From positions 1 through 58,537 of the forward strand of contig NZ_WSRZ01000025.1 of NCBI RefSeq assembly GCF_009828585.1: a DNA stretch of 58,537 nt, written 5' to 3'. Both the position numbers and the translations under genes were made by a program. Each line of letters opens with the position of its first letter. Positions within the stretch are counted from its first letter, which is position 1. The notes below the pieces were generated by a model. The model was not told the origin of the DNA. It was given only the letters and a program-made list of their open reading frames with translations, and did no database searches. This document shows positions 44,390 to 54,300 of this stretch, in pieces. Source of the stretch: Shewanella litoralis. GTDB taxonomy: Bacteria; Pseudomonadota; Gammaproteobacteria; Enterobacterales; Shewanellaceae.

Positions 44390-44882
44390 ACACCTGGACC
44401 CCGGCTTAACTGCATTGCCGGGGCGACGGAGTAGGAAGCATTGCCGGGCCACGTATTTTTATGCCGTCATCCCTGAGATCTTTTATCAGGGATCCAGGTG
44501 TTGCTGTTGCCCTTGTCGCTTGTGTAAGTGCGTAAAAATCAACACCTGGATTCCGGCTAAAAAGCGTTGCCGGAACGACGGAGTAGTGGGCATCATCTGA
44601 ATACGAATGGGTAAATGATGTAGTTTGGCTTCAACCGTACGTCATCCCTGAGATCTTTTATCAGGGATCCATGGGTTGCTGTTGCCCTTGTCGCTTGTGT
44701 AAGTGCGTAAAAATCAACACCTGGATTCCGGCTAAAAAGCATTGCCGGAACGACGAAGAAAAACTAACACCTGGGCCCGGCTCAAAAACATTGCCGGGGT
44801 GACGGAGTAGGAAGCATTGCGGGGCGACGTATTTTTATGCCGTCATCCCTGAGATCTTTTATCAGGGATCCAGGTGTTGCTG
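44390..44882. repeat. Cluster 1 of palindromic repeats (types A and B)
   Basis: Type B hairpins (CCTGGATTCCGGCT ... GCCGGAACGACGGAGTAG) are at about 44390, 44538, 44715 and 44769. Type A hairpins (CGTCATCCCTGAGATC ... CAGGGATCC) are at about 44464, 44641 and 44843. They resemble dispersed extragenic palindromes. No protein-coding frame is credible here. Confidence 0.85.
44463..44637 (+). repeat. 175-bp inverted repeat, copy 1
   Basis: Matches the reverse complement of 50212-50386 over 175 bp at high identity, including a type A hairpin, a shared spacer (CGCTTGTGTAAGTGCG) and a type B hairpin. Together they flank purF to truA. Confidence 0.85.
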
Positions 44883-44889
44883 TTGATTT

Positions 44890-44945
44890 AGGTTTTAGGT
44901 TTTAGGTTTTAGGTTTTAGGTTTTAGGTTTTAGGTTTTAGGTTTT
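44890..44945. repeat. Heptamer array (AGGTTTT, 8 units)
   Basis: Eight exact units of AGGTTTT, directly after the last type A hairpin and before the purF terminator. Too short a period for CRISPR. Function unknown. Confidence 0.9.
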
Positions 44946-44972
44946 AGCATTTAAGCTATTTTAAACCCATAA

Positions 44973-45003
44973 AAAAACCAGCATGTTTTATGCTGGTTTT
45001 TAA
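44973..45003 (-). terminator. purF operon terminator
   Basis: AAAACCAGCAT ... ATGCTGGTTTTT stem. The reverse strand then reads a T run. It ends 22 nt after the purF stop. Confidence 0.85.
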
Positions 45004-45024
45004 GTCGAAGCAATGGCGGTTAAC

Positions 45025-46539
45025 TTATGGATGGCACTCGTTGTGCATTTCTAAGTTAGTGCCAATGTCTTTATTACGATTCGCTTTAGCGTCGTCATTA
45101 CGCAACTGAGTTAAATGGTCTAAGTAAGACTGGTTAACATCGTTAGTAATGTAGTGACCGTCAAATACTGAGGTCTCAAAACGCTTAATTTCAGGGTTTT
45201 CCATTCTTACCGCTTCAACTAGGTCAGTTAAATCCTGGAAGATAATCCCATCAGCGCCAATGATTTTAGCAATTTCGTCTGCATCGCGACCGTGAGCAAT
45301 CAACTCGTTTGAAGTCGGCATGTCGATGCCGTACACGTTCGGGAAACGAATTTCAGGTGCCGCTGAAGCAAAGTACACTTTCTTCGCGCCAGCTTCACGG
45401 GCCATTTCAATAATCTGCTCTGACGTGGTACCACGCACAATAGAGTCATCAACTAGCAACACGTTTTTACCTTTAAACTCGGTATTAATCGCGTTGAGTT
45501 TACGACGTACAGACTTTTTACGCTCTTGCTGACCCGGCATAATGAAGGTACGGCCAATATAACGGTTTTTGACAAAACCCTGACGGTACGGTAAATCCAT
45601 GCAACGGGCGATTTCTAATGCGATGTCGCACGAGGTTTCAGGAATAGGAATAACCACATCGATATCGTGATCTTCCCATTCTTTCTTAATCTTTTCACCT
45701 AACTTGGCACCCATGTTAACGCGGCTTGCGTACACAGATACTTTGTCGATGCTTGAATCTGGGCGAGCAAAGTACACAAATTCAAAAATACACGGTGCAT
45801 AGCTTGGGTCAACGGCACATTGGCGGGTGAATAGCTGACCATCAAGTGAAATATAAATCGCTTCACCTGGAGCAACATCACGCATTACTTCAAAACCGAC
45901 AGCGTCTAGAGCAACACTTTCTGACGCAACCATGTACTCAGTACCGGTCGCGGTTTCGTGTTTGCCAAGCACTAAAGGGCGAATACCAAATGGGTCACGG
46001 AACGCCACTAGGCCCTGGCCAATAATCATTGCCACTACCGCATAAGCACCACGGGTTTGATCATGCACTTTAGCCACGGCATCAAACACTTCGTCAGCAC
46101 TTAATGACAAGCTACGGGTTTCTTGTAGTTCGTCTGCTAATAAATTCAGTAAGATTTCTGAGTCAGATGTGGTGTTCACATGACGGCGTTTTTTGACCAG
46201 GCTTTCAGCTAACTCAATCGTGTTGGTTAAGTTACCGTTATGCGCTAACGAAATACCAAATGGCGAGTTAACATAAAACGGCTGTGCTTCAGAAGCACTG
46301 GAGCTACCCGCGGTAGGATAACGTACATGACCAATACCCGCATTGCCTTGTAAACGTTGCATGTGTTTAGGTTCAAACACATCTTTAACCAGACCATTGG
46401 CTTTACGTAAACGAAACGCATTGATGTCAACAGTCACAATACCTGCTGCGTCTTGTCCACGATGTTGAAGCACAGTCAGCGCATCATAAATGGTTTGGTT
46501 AACTGTTGATTTTCCTACTATTCCGACGATACCACACAT
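45025..46539 (-). CDS. purF: Amidophosphoribosyltransferase
   Basis: First committed step of purine synthesis: PRPP plus glutamine gives phosphoribosylamine. The N-terminal Cys2 nucleophile (MCGIVGIVG) becomes exposed after Met removal. GHVRYPTAG and AHNGNLTN form the glutaminase site. The PRPP motif [17 protein letters not shown] is in the phosphoribosyltransferase domain. GAGGAA precedes the ATG. Length is 504 residues. It follows cvpA on the same strand, the classical gammaproteobacterial order. Confidence 0.97.
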   Translation of the reverse strand: MCGIVGIVGKSTVNQTIYDALTVLQHRGQDAAGIVTVDINAFRLRKANGLVKDVFEPKHMQRLQGNAGIGHVRYPTAGSSSASEAQPFYVNSPFGISLAHNGNLTNTIELAESLVKKRRHVNTTSDSEILLNLLADELQETRSLSLSADEVFDAVAKVHDQTRGAYAVVAMIIGQGLVAFRDPFGIRPLVLGKHETATGTEYMVASESVALDAVGFEVMRDVAPGEAIYISLDGQLFTRQCAVDPSYAPCIFEFVYFARPDSSIDKVSVYASRVNMGAKLGEKIKKEWEDHDIDVVIPIPETSCDIALEIARCMDLPYRQGFVKNRYIGRTFIMPGQQERKKSVRRKLNAINTEFKGKNVLLVDDSIVRGTTSEQIIEMAREAGAKKVYFASAAPEIRFPNVYGIDMPTSNELIAHGRDADEIAKIIGADGIIFQDLTDLVEAVRMENPEIKRFETSVFDGHYITNDVNQSYLDHLTQLRNDDAKANRNKDIGTNLEMHNECHP

Positions 46540-46580
46540 GGGTAAGGTTCCTCACTGTAAGGTGTTCTATGTTTATAATT

Positions 46581-47069
46581 TTATATTTTGGGTACAAAGC
46601 TTGAGGTGTTTTCGAGATAGTTAAAAAACCACTGAATAACCACGCCAAATTCGGGTACGAGCACTGAGCCTTTCCACCATACGGTGTCTGGAAATGCAGT
46701 AAATGCATCCATAAAAAACAGTAAAGCACTCACTATCAAGGCACCACGAATGGCACCAAAGCACAAACCAAGTATGCGGTCTGTACCTGACAAGCCAGTT
46801 TTAGACACCAACTGACCTAATAAATAATTGACTAAAGCCCCTAGGATCAGGGTAACGACAAACAGAATGGCAATCGCGACGCCGTTTCTTACTAACTCGT
46901 CCTGCATTTGGGTTAAATGCGCAGCAAGATCAAGATAAAACTGACTGGCGATAAAGAAAGCGGCAAACCAAACCACAAGTGACATGGCTTCTTTTGCGAA
47001 TCCGCGGATCAAACTAATAATAGTTGATAACCCGATAATGATAATAATTGCGTAATCAATCCAAACCAT
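46581..47069 (-). CDS. cvpA: CvpA family inner-membrane protein
   Basis: Small integral membrane protein with four hydrophobic segments ([53 protein letters not shown]). In E. coli cvpA is needed for colicin V production and bile-salt tolerance, with unknown mechanism. Length of 162 residues matches. Upstream of purF by 41 nt, and probably co-transcribed. Confidence 0.92.
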   Translation of the reverse strand: MVWIDYAIIIIIGLSTIISLIRGFAKEAMSLVVWFAAFFIASQFYLDLAAHLTQMQDELVRNGVAIAILFVVTLILGALVNYLLGQLVSKTGLSGTDRILGLCFGAIRGALIVSALLFFMDAFTAFPDTVWWKGSVLVPEFGVVIQWFFNYLENTSSFVPKI

Positions 47070-47221
47070 GAAAATGGGGATCCGGTATAGGGTTCAAGAC
47101 GGCGCGATTCTAACAGAGACAGAGATGTTTCTCACCCCTGATTGTTCAAATTATTCATGCGTGATTGCGAACAATCAATTTGCTAATTTCAACCACGCAA
47201 CTGTACTGCCGCCTGAACGAG

Positions 47222-47866
47222 TTATTGTTCTTGAGGATTGTAGGCAATGATCTTGCCCTTTAACCCGGTTAATTTGAAAATGGGGTCCTGGCGTGCTTTA
47301 AGCTTTGACTCCGAAACCTCTGGGCCAACAAATACTCGGGTTAACCGTCCATCAACAGGTTTAGCGGGCAATGTGTAGGCGGTGAATCCGGCTTTACGCA
47401 GCTGGGCAATCAATGCGCTAACATTGGCTGCGTTGTTAAAACCACCAAGCTGTAATGTAAAGCCAGCGGTAATCGCGGTTTTAACTGGTGCTTTAGCTTG
47501 AGCAACCACTTTTACGGGTTCGGTTTTGGGTTGTGTTTTAGCAGGTGCTGCTTGAACAGGCTTACTTTCAACCTGTTTAGCTACCACAACAGGCTCCTCG
47601 TCGCCCAGTTCAACCACATCACTGCCTAAGTCTTGCGGCTCAGCGAGGGTTAATACCTGAAACTCTTCAACCGTGTCACCTTCGGGTTCGGTTGCTTGAG
47701 TTTGACTTGAGTTATTGTGGCTTTTAGCTAACGGTCGTAATGGGATTTCAGTAAATTCCTCAACGACTTGAGTCTTTTTACCATCCAATAAGTCAGGTAA
47801 AAAAATCACCCCTAACGCGACAAACACAATAGTGCCCACCAAACGATTTTGAAATTGACGATTCAA
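47222..47866 (-). CDS. dedD: SPOR-domain protein DedD
   Basis: Division-related inner-membrane protein that binds denuded septal peptidoglycan. The TTG start at 47866 (read as Met) has AAGGGAA upstream. One TM is at about 9-27 (LVGTIVFVALGVIFLPDLL). A Pro/Thr/Lys/Glu linker follows, and the SPOR domain occupies about 138-214 (FTLQLGGFNNAANVSALIAQLRKAGF-type). Length is 214 residues. Located between folC and cvpA as usual. Confidence 0.92.
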   Translation of the reverse strand: MNRQFQNRLVGTIVFVALGVIFLPDLLDGKKTQVVEEFTEIPLRPLAKSHNNSSQTQATEPEGDTVEEFQVLTLAEPQDLGSDVVELGDEEPVVVAKQVESKPVQAAPAKTQPKTEPVKVVAQAKAPVKTAITAGFTLQLGGFNNAANVSALIAQLRKAGFTAYTLPAKPVDGRLTRVFVGPEVSESKLKARQDPIFKLTGLKGKIIAYNPQEQ

Positions 47867-47911
47867 AGCGAATTCCCTTTTTAAAATAATGCCCTATCAA
47901 ACTAAAACAAA

Positions 47912-49189
47912 CTAAATAGACTTAAAACCTGCAACAGTATAAAAAGAACCAAACACAATAACGACATCGTCTTTGGATATTGACTGTTGTATTGCCTGCC
48001 AGGCGCTAGCAATATCGTTATATTGTACGGCAGTTGCACGGCTATTATCATCGGGTAATGCTTGATATAACTGCGCAGCAGACGCACCACGAGGGTTGTC
48101 TAATCCAACTAAATGCCACTGGTTAATCTGTGGTGCTAGCTCGGCCAGTACAGCCTTGATATCTTTATCTTTTAACATGCCACACAATGCCACAATACGT
48201 CGGCCCTGATAAGCCTGTAATTGCTTTGCTAAATACCGAGCGGCGTGGGGATTATGAGCAACGTCAAGTAATACCAAAGGTTGTAGGCTCACTTGCTCTA
48301 ATCGCCCAGCAAGTTGCGCATGCAACAAACCATCACTAATTTGTTGCTGAGTAATCATGGGCCAAACCTGGCTCACTAAAGCCACTACACTGGCAGCATT
48401 CGGTAACGGTAAACGTGGAACAGGCAGATCATTATAATGATGTTGCGCCGACTTAAAATACCATTTTGTTGGATCTGCCTGAGTAAGCTGATATTCAAAT
48501 TCAACCCCAACTCGTATCAAGAGGGTTTGCAGCTCATTTGCATACTCGATAACGGAGTTCGGTAAATCAGGCTCACCCACAACTGCAATACAATGCGGCC
48601 TAAATACACCGGCTTTTTCTCGGCCAACTAATTCTCGGGTGTCGCCAAGGTATTCTTGATGATCAAGATCGATTGAAGTCAACATTACCGCTGTAGAATC
48701 AATAATATTGGTAGCATCTAAACGTCCACCGAGGCCCACTTCAAGAATGGCCACATCCACTTTAGCAGCCTTAAATAAATACAAACCTGCGAGTGTTGCG
48801 TATTCAAAAAAGGTCAGAGAAATATCACCACGGGCTGCTTCAATGGCACAAAATGCTTCGATTAGCGCTGCATCGCTAGCATCTTGCTGATTAATTCGCA
48901 CCCGTTCGTTATAGCGTAATAAATGCGGCGAGCTATACACACCCACAGTTAAGCCCGATTGACGCAAAATAGACTCCAGCATAGCGCAACTGGTGCCCTT
49001 GCCGTTTGTGCCCGCCACGGTAATCACTTTGGTTGGCGCTAACGTTAATAGCGCTAAGCGCTGAGCAACCTGATTAACACGAGTCAGCCCCATGTCAATT
49101 TCACTAGGGTGAATAGCCAATAAATAGTCTAGCCATTGTGCTAAAGTCGACTGCGGGTTCGGTACCTGCATTTCATTAATAACCGACAT
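47912..49189 (-). CDS. folC: Dihydrofolate synthase / folylpolyglutamate synthase
   Basis: Adds glutamate to dihydropteroate and to tetrahydrofolate. Mur-ligase fold with the P-loop VAGTNGKGTSCAMLE (about residues 56-70), LEVGLGGRLDATN and SIDLDHQEYLGDT; the C-terminal domain contains LLDVAHNPHAARYLA. The start at 49189 (MSVINEMQVPNPQST) is preferred over a frame extending into truA, where it has no homology. Length is 425 residues. Just downstream of truA. Confidence 0.93.
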   Translation of the reverse strand: MSVINEMQVPNPQSTLAQWLDYLLAIHPSEIDMGLTRVNQVAQRLALLTLAPTKVITVAGTNGKGTSCAMLESILRQSGLTVGVYSSPHLLRYNERVRINQQDASDAALIEAFCAIEAARGDISLTFFEYATLAGLYLFKAAKVDVAILEVGLGGRLDATNIIDSTAVMLTSIDLDHQEYLGDTRELVGREKAGVFRPHCIAVVGEPDLPNSVIEYANELQTLLIRVGVEFEYQLTQADPTKWYFKSAQHHYNDLPVPRLPLPNAASVVALVSQVWPMITQQQISDGLLHAQLAGRLEQVSLQPLVLLDVAHNPHAARYLAKQLQAYQGRRIVALCGMLKDKDIKAVLAELAPQINQWHLVGLDNPRGASAAQLYQALPDDNSRATAVQYNDIASAWQAIQQSISKDDVVIVFGSFYTVAGFKSI

Positions 49190-49223
49190 AGTAAAATCCC
49201 ACTTCCTTTGACTGACGCTTAAC

Positions 49224-50009
49224 TTAATCCAACATAAACAATGGCCCAAGAGCCAGTTTAGGAATTTGGTATTGCTCTGGATACGTCACATCAACTAAAT
49301 ATAAACCATTGGGTTTTGCGGTAGCTGCAGCTTGATTACGATCTTTTAACGCCAGTAATTCACTTATCCAGTTGATAGGTTGATTGCCCAAACCTATCTC
49401 GAGTAGCGACCCAACAATATTGCGCACCATGTGATGTAAAAAGGCATTAGCTTGAATATCAACCATCACGTACATTCCCTGGCGCGTCACATTCACCTTG
49501 TGTACGTTACGAAATGGAGTATTAGACTGACATTGTACAGCGCGAAAACTGGTGAAATCATTCTCACCTAATAATAGTTGTGCAGCTTCATGCATCAGCT
49601 TTTCATCAATATCACCATGATAATGACTCACACCAGAACGTAAAATGCCCGGACGCAGCTGATGATTGTAAATCACATATCGATAACGCCGAGCGGTTGC
49701 ACTAAAGCGCGCATGAAAACTGTCGTCCACTTCTTTGGCCCAACGCACAGCAATGCTGTCGGGTAAATTGGCGTTAATGCCTAATGTCCAAGCGGTTAAT
49801 GGCCGGTCTGCTGTAGTGTCAAAATGCACAACCTGGCCGGTACCATGAACACCAGAGTCAGTACGACCTGCACAAAAAACCTCTATGGGTTCATTTGCCA
49901 CATAGGTTAACGCTTTTTCAAGCTGGGCTTGCACTGAATCGACATCCGCCTGGCGCTGCCAACCGAAAAAACCACTTCCATCATATTCAATACCTAACGC
50001 AACCCGCAT
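49224..50009 (-). CDS. truA: tRNA pseudouridine(38-40) synthase
   Basis: Converts U38-U40 of the anticodon arm to pseudouridine. Catalytic Asp51 is in [32 protein letters not shown] and [14 protein letters not shown] are family motifs. Length is 261 residues. In this genome block it is preceded by a 1.3-kb repeat region that separates it from fimV, where the two are commonly adjacent. Confidence 0.96.
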   Translation of the reverse strand: MRVALGIEYDGSGFFGWQRQADVDSVQAQLEKALTYVANEPIEVFCAGRTDSGVHGTGQVVHFDTTADRPLTAWTLGINANLPDSIAVRWAKEVDDSFHARFSATARRYRYVIYNHQLRPGILRSGVSHYHGDIDEKLMHEAAQLLLGENDFTSFRAVQCQSNTPFRNVHKVNVTRQGMYVMVDIQANAFLHHMVRNIVGSLLEIGLGNQPINWISELLALKDRNQAAATAKPNGLYLVDVTYPEQYQIPKLALGPLFMLD

Positions 50010-50151
50010 AACAATTTCCTCAACTCATTAATGCCGCGAAGTTTATACCAATTTGAGACATTATGTAATTGCATATCGGCACTCTTGCAGACTCTAATGA
50101 ATAGAGGAGTAAATGACATAAGAGCGCCCTACTTTCAAACTTATTCTCAAT

Positions 50152-50207
50152 CAACCTGAAAATTCTCGATTTCAGCAAGAATTGATGCGCCTTTAGGCAA
50201 GCGATGA
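50152..50207 (+). repeat. Fragment related to MITE-C left half
   Basis: Bases from AATCAACCTGAA through CTCGATTTCAGCAAGAATT to TTTAGGCAAG match 29840-29895 with scattered changes. No right terminus is found. Confidence 0.6.
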
Positions 50208-50211
50208 CGTG

Positions 50212-50386
50212 CGGTTGAAGCCAAACTACATCATTTGCTCATTCGTACTCATATGACGCCCAGTACCCCGTCGTTCCGGCAACGCTGTTGAGCCGGAATC
50301 CAGGTGTTGGCTCTTACTCACTTACACAAGCGACAAGGTCAAAAGCAACACCTGGATCCCTGATAACAGATCTCAGGGATGACGGC
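50212..50386 (-). repeat. 175-bp inverted repeat, copy 2
   Basis: Reverse complement of 44463-44637. It is the left end of the second repeat cluster. Confidence 0.85.
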
Positions 50387-50615
50387 ATAGGGCAGTAGCA
50401 AACACGGTTCACTACCACATCATTTGCTCATTCGTATTCAGATGACGCCCACTACTCCGTCGTTCCGGCAACGCTCTTGAGCCGGAATCCAGGTGTTGGC
50501 TCTTACGCACTTACACAAGCGGCAAAATCAAAAGCAACACCTGGATCCCTGATTAAAGCACTCGAGGATAATGAGACAACAAGAAACACCTGGATCCCTG
50601 ATAACAGATCTCAGG

Positions 50616-50743
50616 GATGACGTACGGGTGGAGCTAAGCTTTATCTAGAACCTAGAAGGACGAAGTCCGCTCTCAGGCGAGCTTGCGAGCTCCTAGAACC
50701 TTAAATCTAAGCAACACCTGGATCCCTGATACAAGCACTCAGG
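50616..50743 (+). repeat. 128-bp unit, copy 1
   Basis: Begins GATGACGTACGGGTGGAGCT and contains GGACGAAGTCC and GAGCTTGCGAGCTC hairpins plus a type A palindrome. Copies 2 and 3 follow at 50933 and 51061. Confidence 0.9.
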
Positions 50744-50932
50744 GATGACGGCATAGTGCAGTAGCAAACACGGCTCACTACCACATCATTTGCTCAATCA
50801 TGTTCAGATGACGCCCACTACTCCGTCGTTCCGGCAACGCTCTTTAGCCGGAATCCAGGTGTTGGCTCTTACACTGTTACACAAGCGACAAGATCAAAAG
50901 CATCACCTGGATCCCTGATAACAGATCTCAGG

Positions 50933-51060
50933 GATGACGTACGGGTGGAGCTAAGCTTTATCTAGAACCTAGAAGGACGAAGTCCGCTCTCAGGCGAGCT
51001 TGCGAGCTCCTAGAACCTTAAATCTAAGCAACACCTGGATCCCTGATAACAGATCTCAGG
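50933..51060 (+). repeat. 128-bp unit, copy 2
   Basis: Nearly identical to copy 1 and directly tandem with copy 3. Confidence 0.9.
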
Positions 51061-51188
51061 GATGACGTACGGGTGGAGCTAAGCTTTATCTAGAACCTAG
51101 AAGGACGAAGTCCGCTCTCAGGCGAGCTTGCGAGCTCCTAGAACCTTAAATCTAAGCAACACCTGGATCCCTGATGACAGATCTCAGG
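51061..51188 (+). repeat. 128-bp unit, copy 3
   Basis: Exactly 128 bp after copy 2. The shared period and length show tandem duplication. Confidence 0.9.
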
Positions 51189-51204
51189 GATGACGAATGA
51201 CCAA

Positions 51205-51239
51205 CACCTAGCACCTAGCACCTAGCACCTAGCACCTAA
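51205..51239. repeat. Heptamer array (CACCTAG, 5 units)
   Basis: Four exact CACCTAG units and a fifth CACCTAA. Same unit length as the AGGTTTT array at 44890 and also at the edge of a palindrome cluster. Confidence 0.85.
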
Positions 51240-51284
51240 ATTAAAGCACTCAAGGATGACGTAAGCACTTATTTTTGCAGAATA

Positions 51285-51313
51285 AAAAACGGCGCAGATA
51301 TCTGCGCCGTTTA
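51285..51313 (-). terminator. fimV terminator
   Basis: AAACGGCGCAGA-TATC-type perfect palindrome (AACGGCGCAGATATCTGCGC in part) with T run on the reverse strand, 27 nt after the fimV stop. Confidence 0.9.
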
Positions 51314-51339
51314 TTCAATTGAACCTCAAACGTTAGTGG

Positions 51340-54300
51340 CTAACGAAAACCTTTAAGTAAGTTTGCGGCTTCTGCCTGTTGGCGATCATTACCATCAATT
51401 TGCACTTCTTTTAATAAGGCTTTGGCGCTGTCTTGATCTTCAATCTCGATGTAGGCACGGGCTAAATCTAATTTAGCATTAACCGAGTTCTCTTCATCGT
51501 CGACATCAATCATGTCGGCATTGCCAATTAACGAATTCACTCCGCCCATCTTAACGTCTACGTCTTTATATTGGTCGGTTGTGTCGTCATCCTCGTCGGC
51601 ATCGTTCAATAGCTTATCGATGTCGATATAGCCATTCTCACGTTCAAAGCTCATAAGATCGTCATCACTGACGCTAAACTGCGGCGATTTATTGCGCTCT
51701 TTGGCATCAAGTGCCGCTAATGCTTCATCAACCGTTAAATTATCATCACTGAGTATGTAGTCATCTTCTGAGGTGTAATCGTCACTGTCGTCGTTATCAT
51801 TTAATGACTGTGAAAATGCAGCCAGTAAGTCATCATCACTCACATCGGGTTCACTGTCTTGCTCATCAACCGCCGTTTCAGCCGCTTTGAGCAAGTCACT
51901 TTCCCAATCGAGCATGGCAGGCTTTGGTTTATTGGCTTTTAAATCATTAAAAAAGCCAGAATCTTTATTTGCTTTGGTTGAACGTTGAGTAGGTTCATCC
52001 TCGACAACCTCAGGGGCATCGTTTACGTCTTCGTCTGCGTTCAATCCATCAATAGAAAAATCAGCTACATCATCACCCATTGTTGCAAGCAGTGCATTAA
52101 GCTCATCTTCTGATGTATCGTCTATCTCGACATCATCTGCAACATCGTCATCAAGGGTAAACGTTAAGCCGTCATCATCTTCGTTTTCAGTGTCGATGTC
52201 TGCTTCAAACTCACTTTCTGTATTCTTATCCGTATCGACTTCATTGTCTGGCTCAGCAATACTATCAATTTCATCGAGCTTGCCACTGCTAGTCTCTTCA
52301 CTAATCTCATCAGGAATCGCATCATTGCCACTTTGCGCCAATAGCGCATCTAGTTCGGCATCAAAAAATGCTTTGTCGCTATCGTCAATCTCAGCGGCAG
52401 GCTTCTTATTGTCAGTGCTATCTTCAACATTGTCTTCTGCCCGGTTTAAATCGAGATCGTTTAAGTATTCATCAAGCTCATTAAACAGGTCATCGTCATT
52501 GATGTCAGCATCATTATCATCAAGTTGCACATCAGGATCAGCGACTGCCGTAGCATATTCATCTTCAATGTCTTGGTCAAAACTGGCGAGTAACGCATCA
52601 GTATCATCGTCAAGTGGCGACGTGATATCTAATGAGCTATCTAACGCTTCATCAGCTTCCTCTAGTTCCAGCTCTGGCTCTTCTGGTTCTGATTCAGGAG
52701 CAACACCTTGCGCATTTTCAAGGCTGTTGGCATCAAAAACGGACTCTTCGTCAATCAAATGTGCTAGCGGTGATTCCATTTCAGGTTCATCAAAGCTTGC
52801 TAAAAGTGCGTCAATATCTTCGTCGCTGCTATTACTGAGGTCGGCGGCGATGTTAGTGTCTTCGTCAGCTAACTCTGCGGCGATTTGTGCGGCAACGTCA
52901 TCTTCATCGCTGTCAGTGTCGGGTTCGGCTTGTTCTGCAACAGGTTCATTTAAGCTGGCCAAAAGTGCATCAATGTCATCATCATCGGGGTCAATGTCTT
53001 TATTTAACTGACTTGAAGCATTATCAATACCTGTCTCAATAACAGAATCGTCGTCTGAATCATCTTCAAGTTCTGCGGCAATTTGTGCAGCTAAATCTTC
53101 CTCTTCTGACAGTTGAGAGCTTTCAACTTGAGGCTCAATATCCGCCACATTCGATTCAATAACAGGTTCATTTAAACTAGCCAATAACGCATCAATATCA
53201 TCGTCAGTTTCGGTTAATAGTGATTCATCTTCGCCATCGTCATCTTGAAGTTCTGCAGCAATTAATGCGGCTAAATCATCATCCGTATCAACGGTTTCAC
53301 TGTTTAGTGGCGCTTCATCATCTTTGGTTTCTGTCGGTGCGGCCGCTAAGCCGGCTAATAAAGCATCAATATCTTCATCACTTGACGGCTCATCCTCGCT
53401 GGTATCTAGCTCAAGCTCAGCTAATAATTCATCAGCATCTGAGGTTGAAGTCTCATCAAGTTCAACGCTTTCATCAACCGCCTTTTCAGGCTCTGCTGAT
53501 TCTGAGTCAACTTCAGGCTCTATTTCAGGTTCAGATTCGGTTTCTGATTCTACTTCTGGCTCTTCTACTTCAGGCTCAGAAGTTGGCTCAGCTGGCATAT
53601 CAAATTCAGCCAATAGAGAATCTATATCATCGTCGTTCGATACAGGCTCTTCTGCTGTAGGCTTTTCAGGTTCTGGCTCTAAGGCTTCTAGCTCTGAATC
53701 TGATTCTGGCTCTGCTAATTCAACATCAGAAGTTGACTCTGCTGGCATGTCAAATTCAGCCAATAGCGAATCTATATCATCGACGTTCGATACTGACTCT
53801 TGCGCTTTTGCTTCTGGCTCTGCGACTTCAGGCTCGGAAGTCGGCTCAGCCGGCATATCAAATTCAGCCAATAGCGAATCTATATCATCATCGCTTGATA
53901 CTGGCTCTTCTGCTGAAGGCTTTTCAGCTTCTGGCTCTGCGACTTCAGGCTTTGACTCTGCTGGCATGTCAAATTCAGCTAATAGCGAATCAATATCATC
54001 ATCGCTTGATACTGACTCTTCTGCTGTAGGCTTTTCAGCTTCTGGCTCTGCGACTTCAGGCTTTGACTCTGCTGGCATGTCAAATTCAGCCAATAGCGAA
54101 TCAATGTCATCATCGCTTGATACAGACTCTTGTGCTTTTGTTTCTGTTTCTTGTTCTGCGATTTCAGGCTTTGACTCTGCTGGCATGTCAAACTCAGCTA
54201 GCAAAGAGTCAATATCATTTTCTGCAGAAGCATCAAGTTGATCGTTATCCGTGCTGTCGCCATCAAAATCAGCGAGTAAGCTGTCTAAATCATCTTCAGG

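Larger units (their letters stand above)
50270..51200. repeat. Cluster 2 of palindromic repeats between truA and fimV
   Basis: Type B hairpins at about 50271, 50460 and 50823. Type A hairpins at about 50349, 50536, 50586, 50714, 50908, 51034 and 51162. The spacers repeat as well (CATCATTTGCTCATTCGTA-type). No credible coding frame or tRNA lies in 50010-51339. Confidence 0.85.

Noticed and set aside
44415-44600. Short frames in palindrome cluster 1
   Set aside because: They are translations of repeated hairpins without ribosome sites.
44890-44945. CRISPR array
   Set aside because: A period of 7 bp with no spacers and no cas genes; it is a simple tandem repeat. The same applies to 51205-51239.
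52190-53011. Serine-rich plus-strand frames opposite fimV (also 53324-54241 and 54251-54595)
   Set aside because: They are the antisense of Asp/Glu/Ala-rich repeats of fimV, so the serine-rich composition is a by-product of the codons of the real gene.
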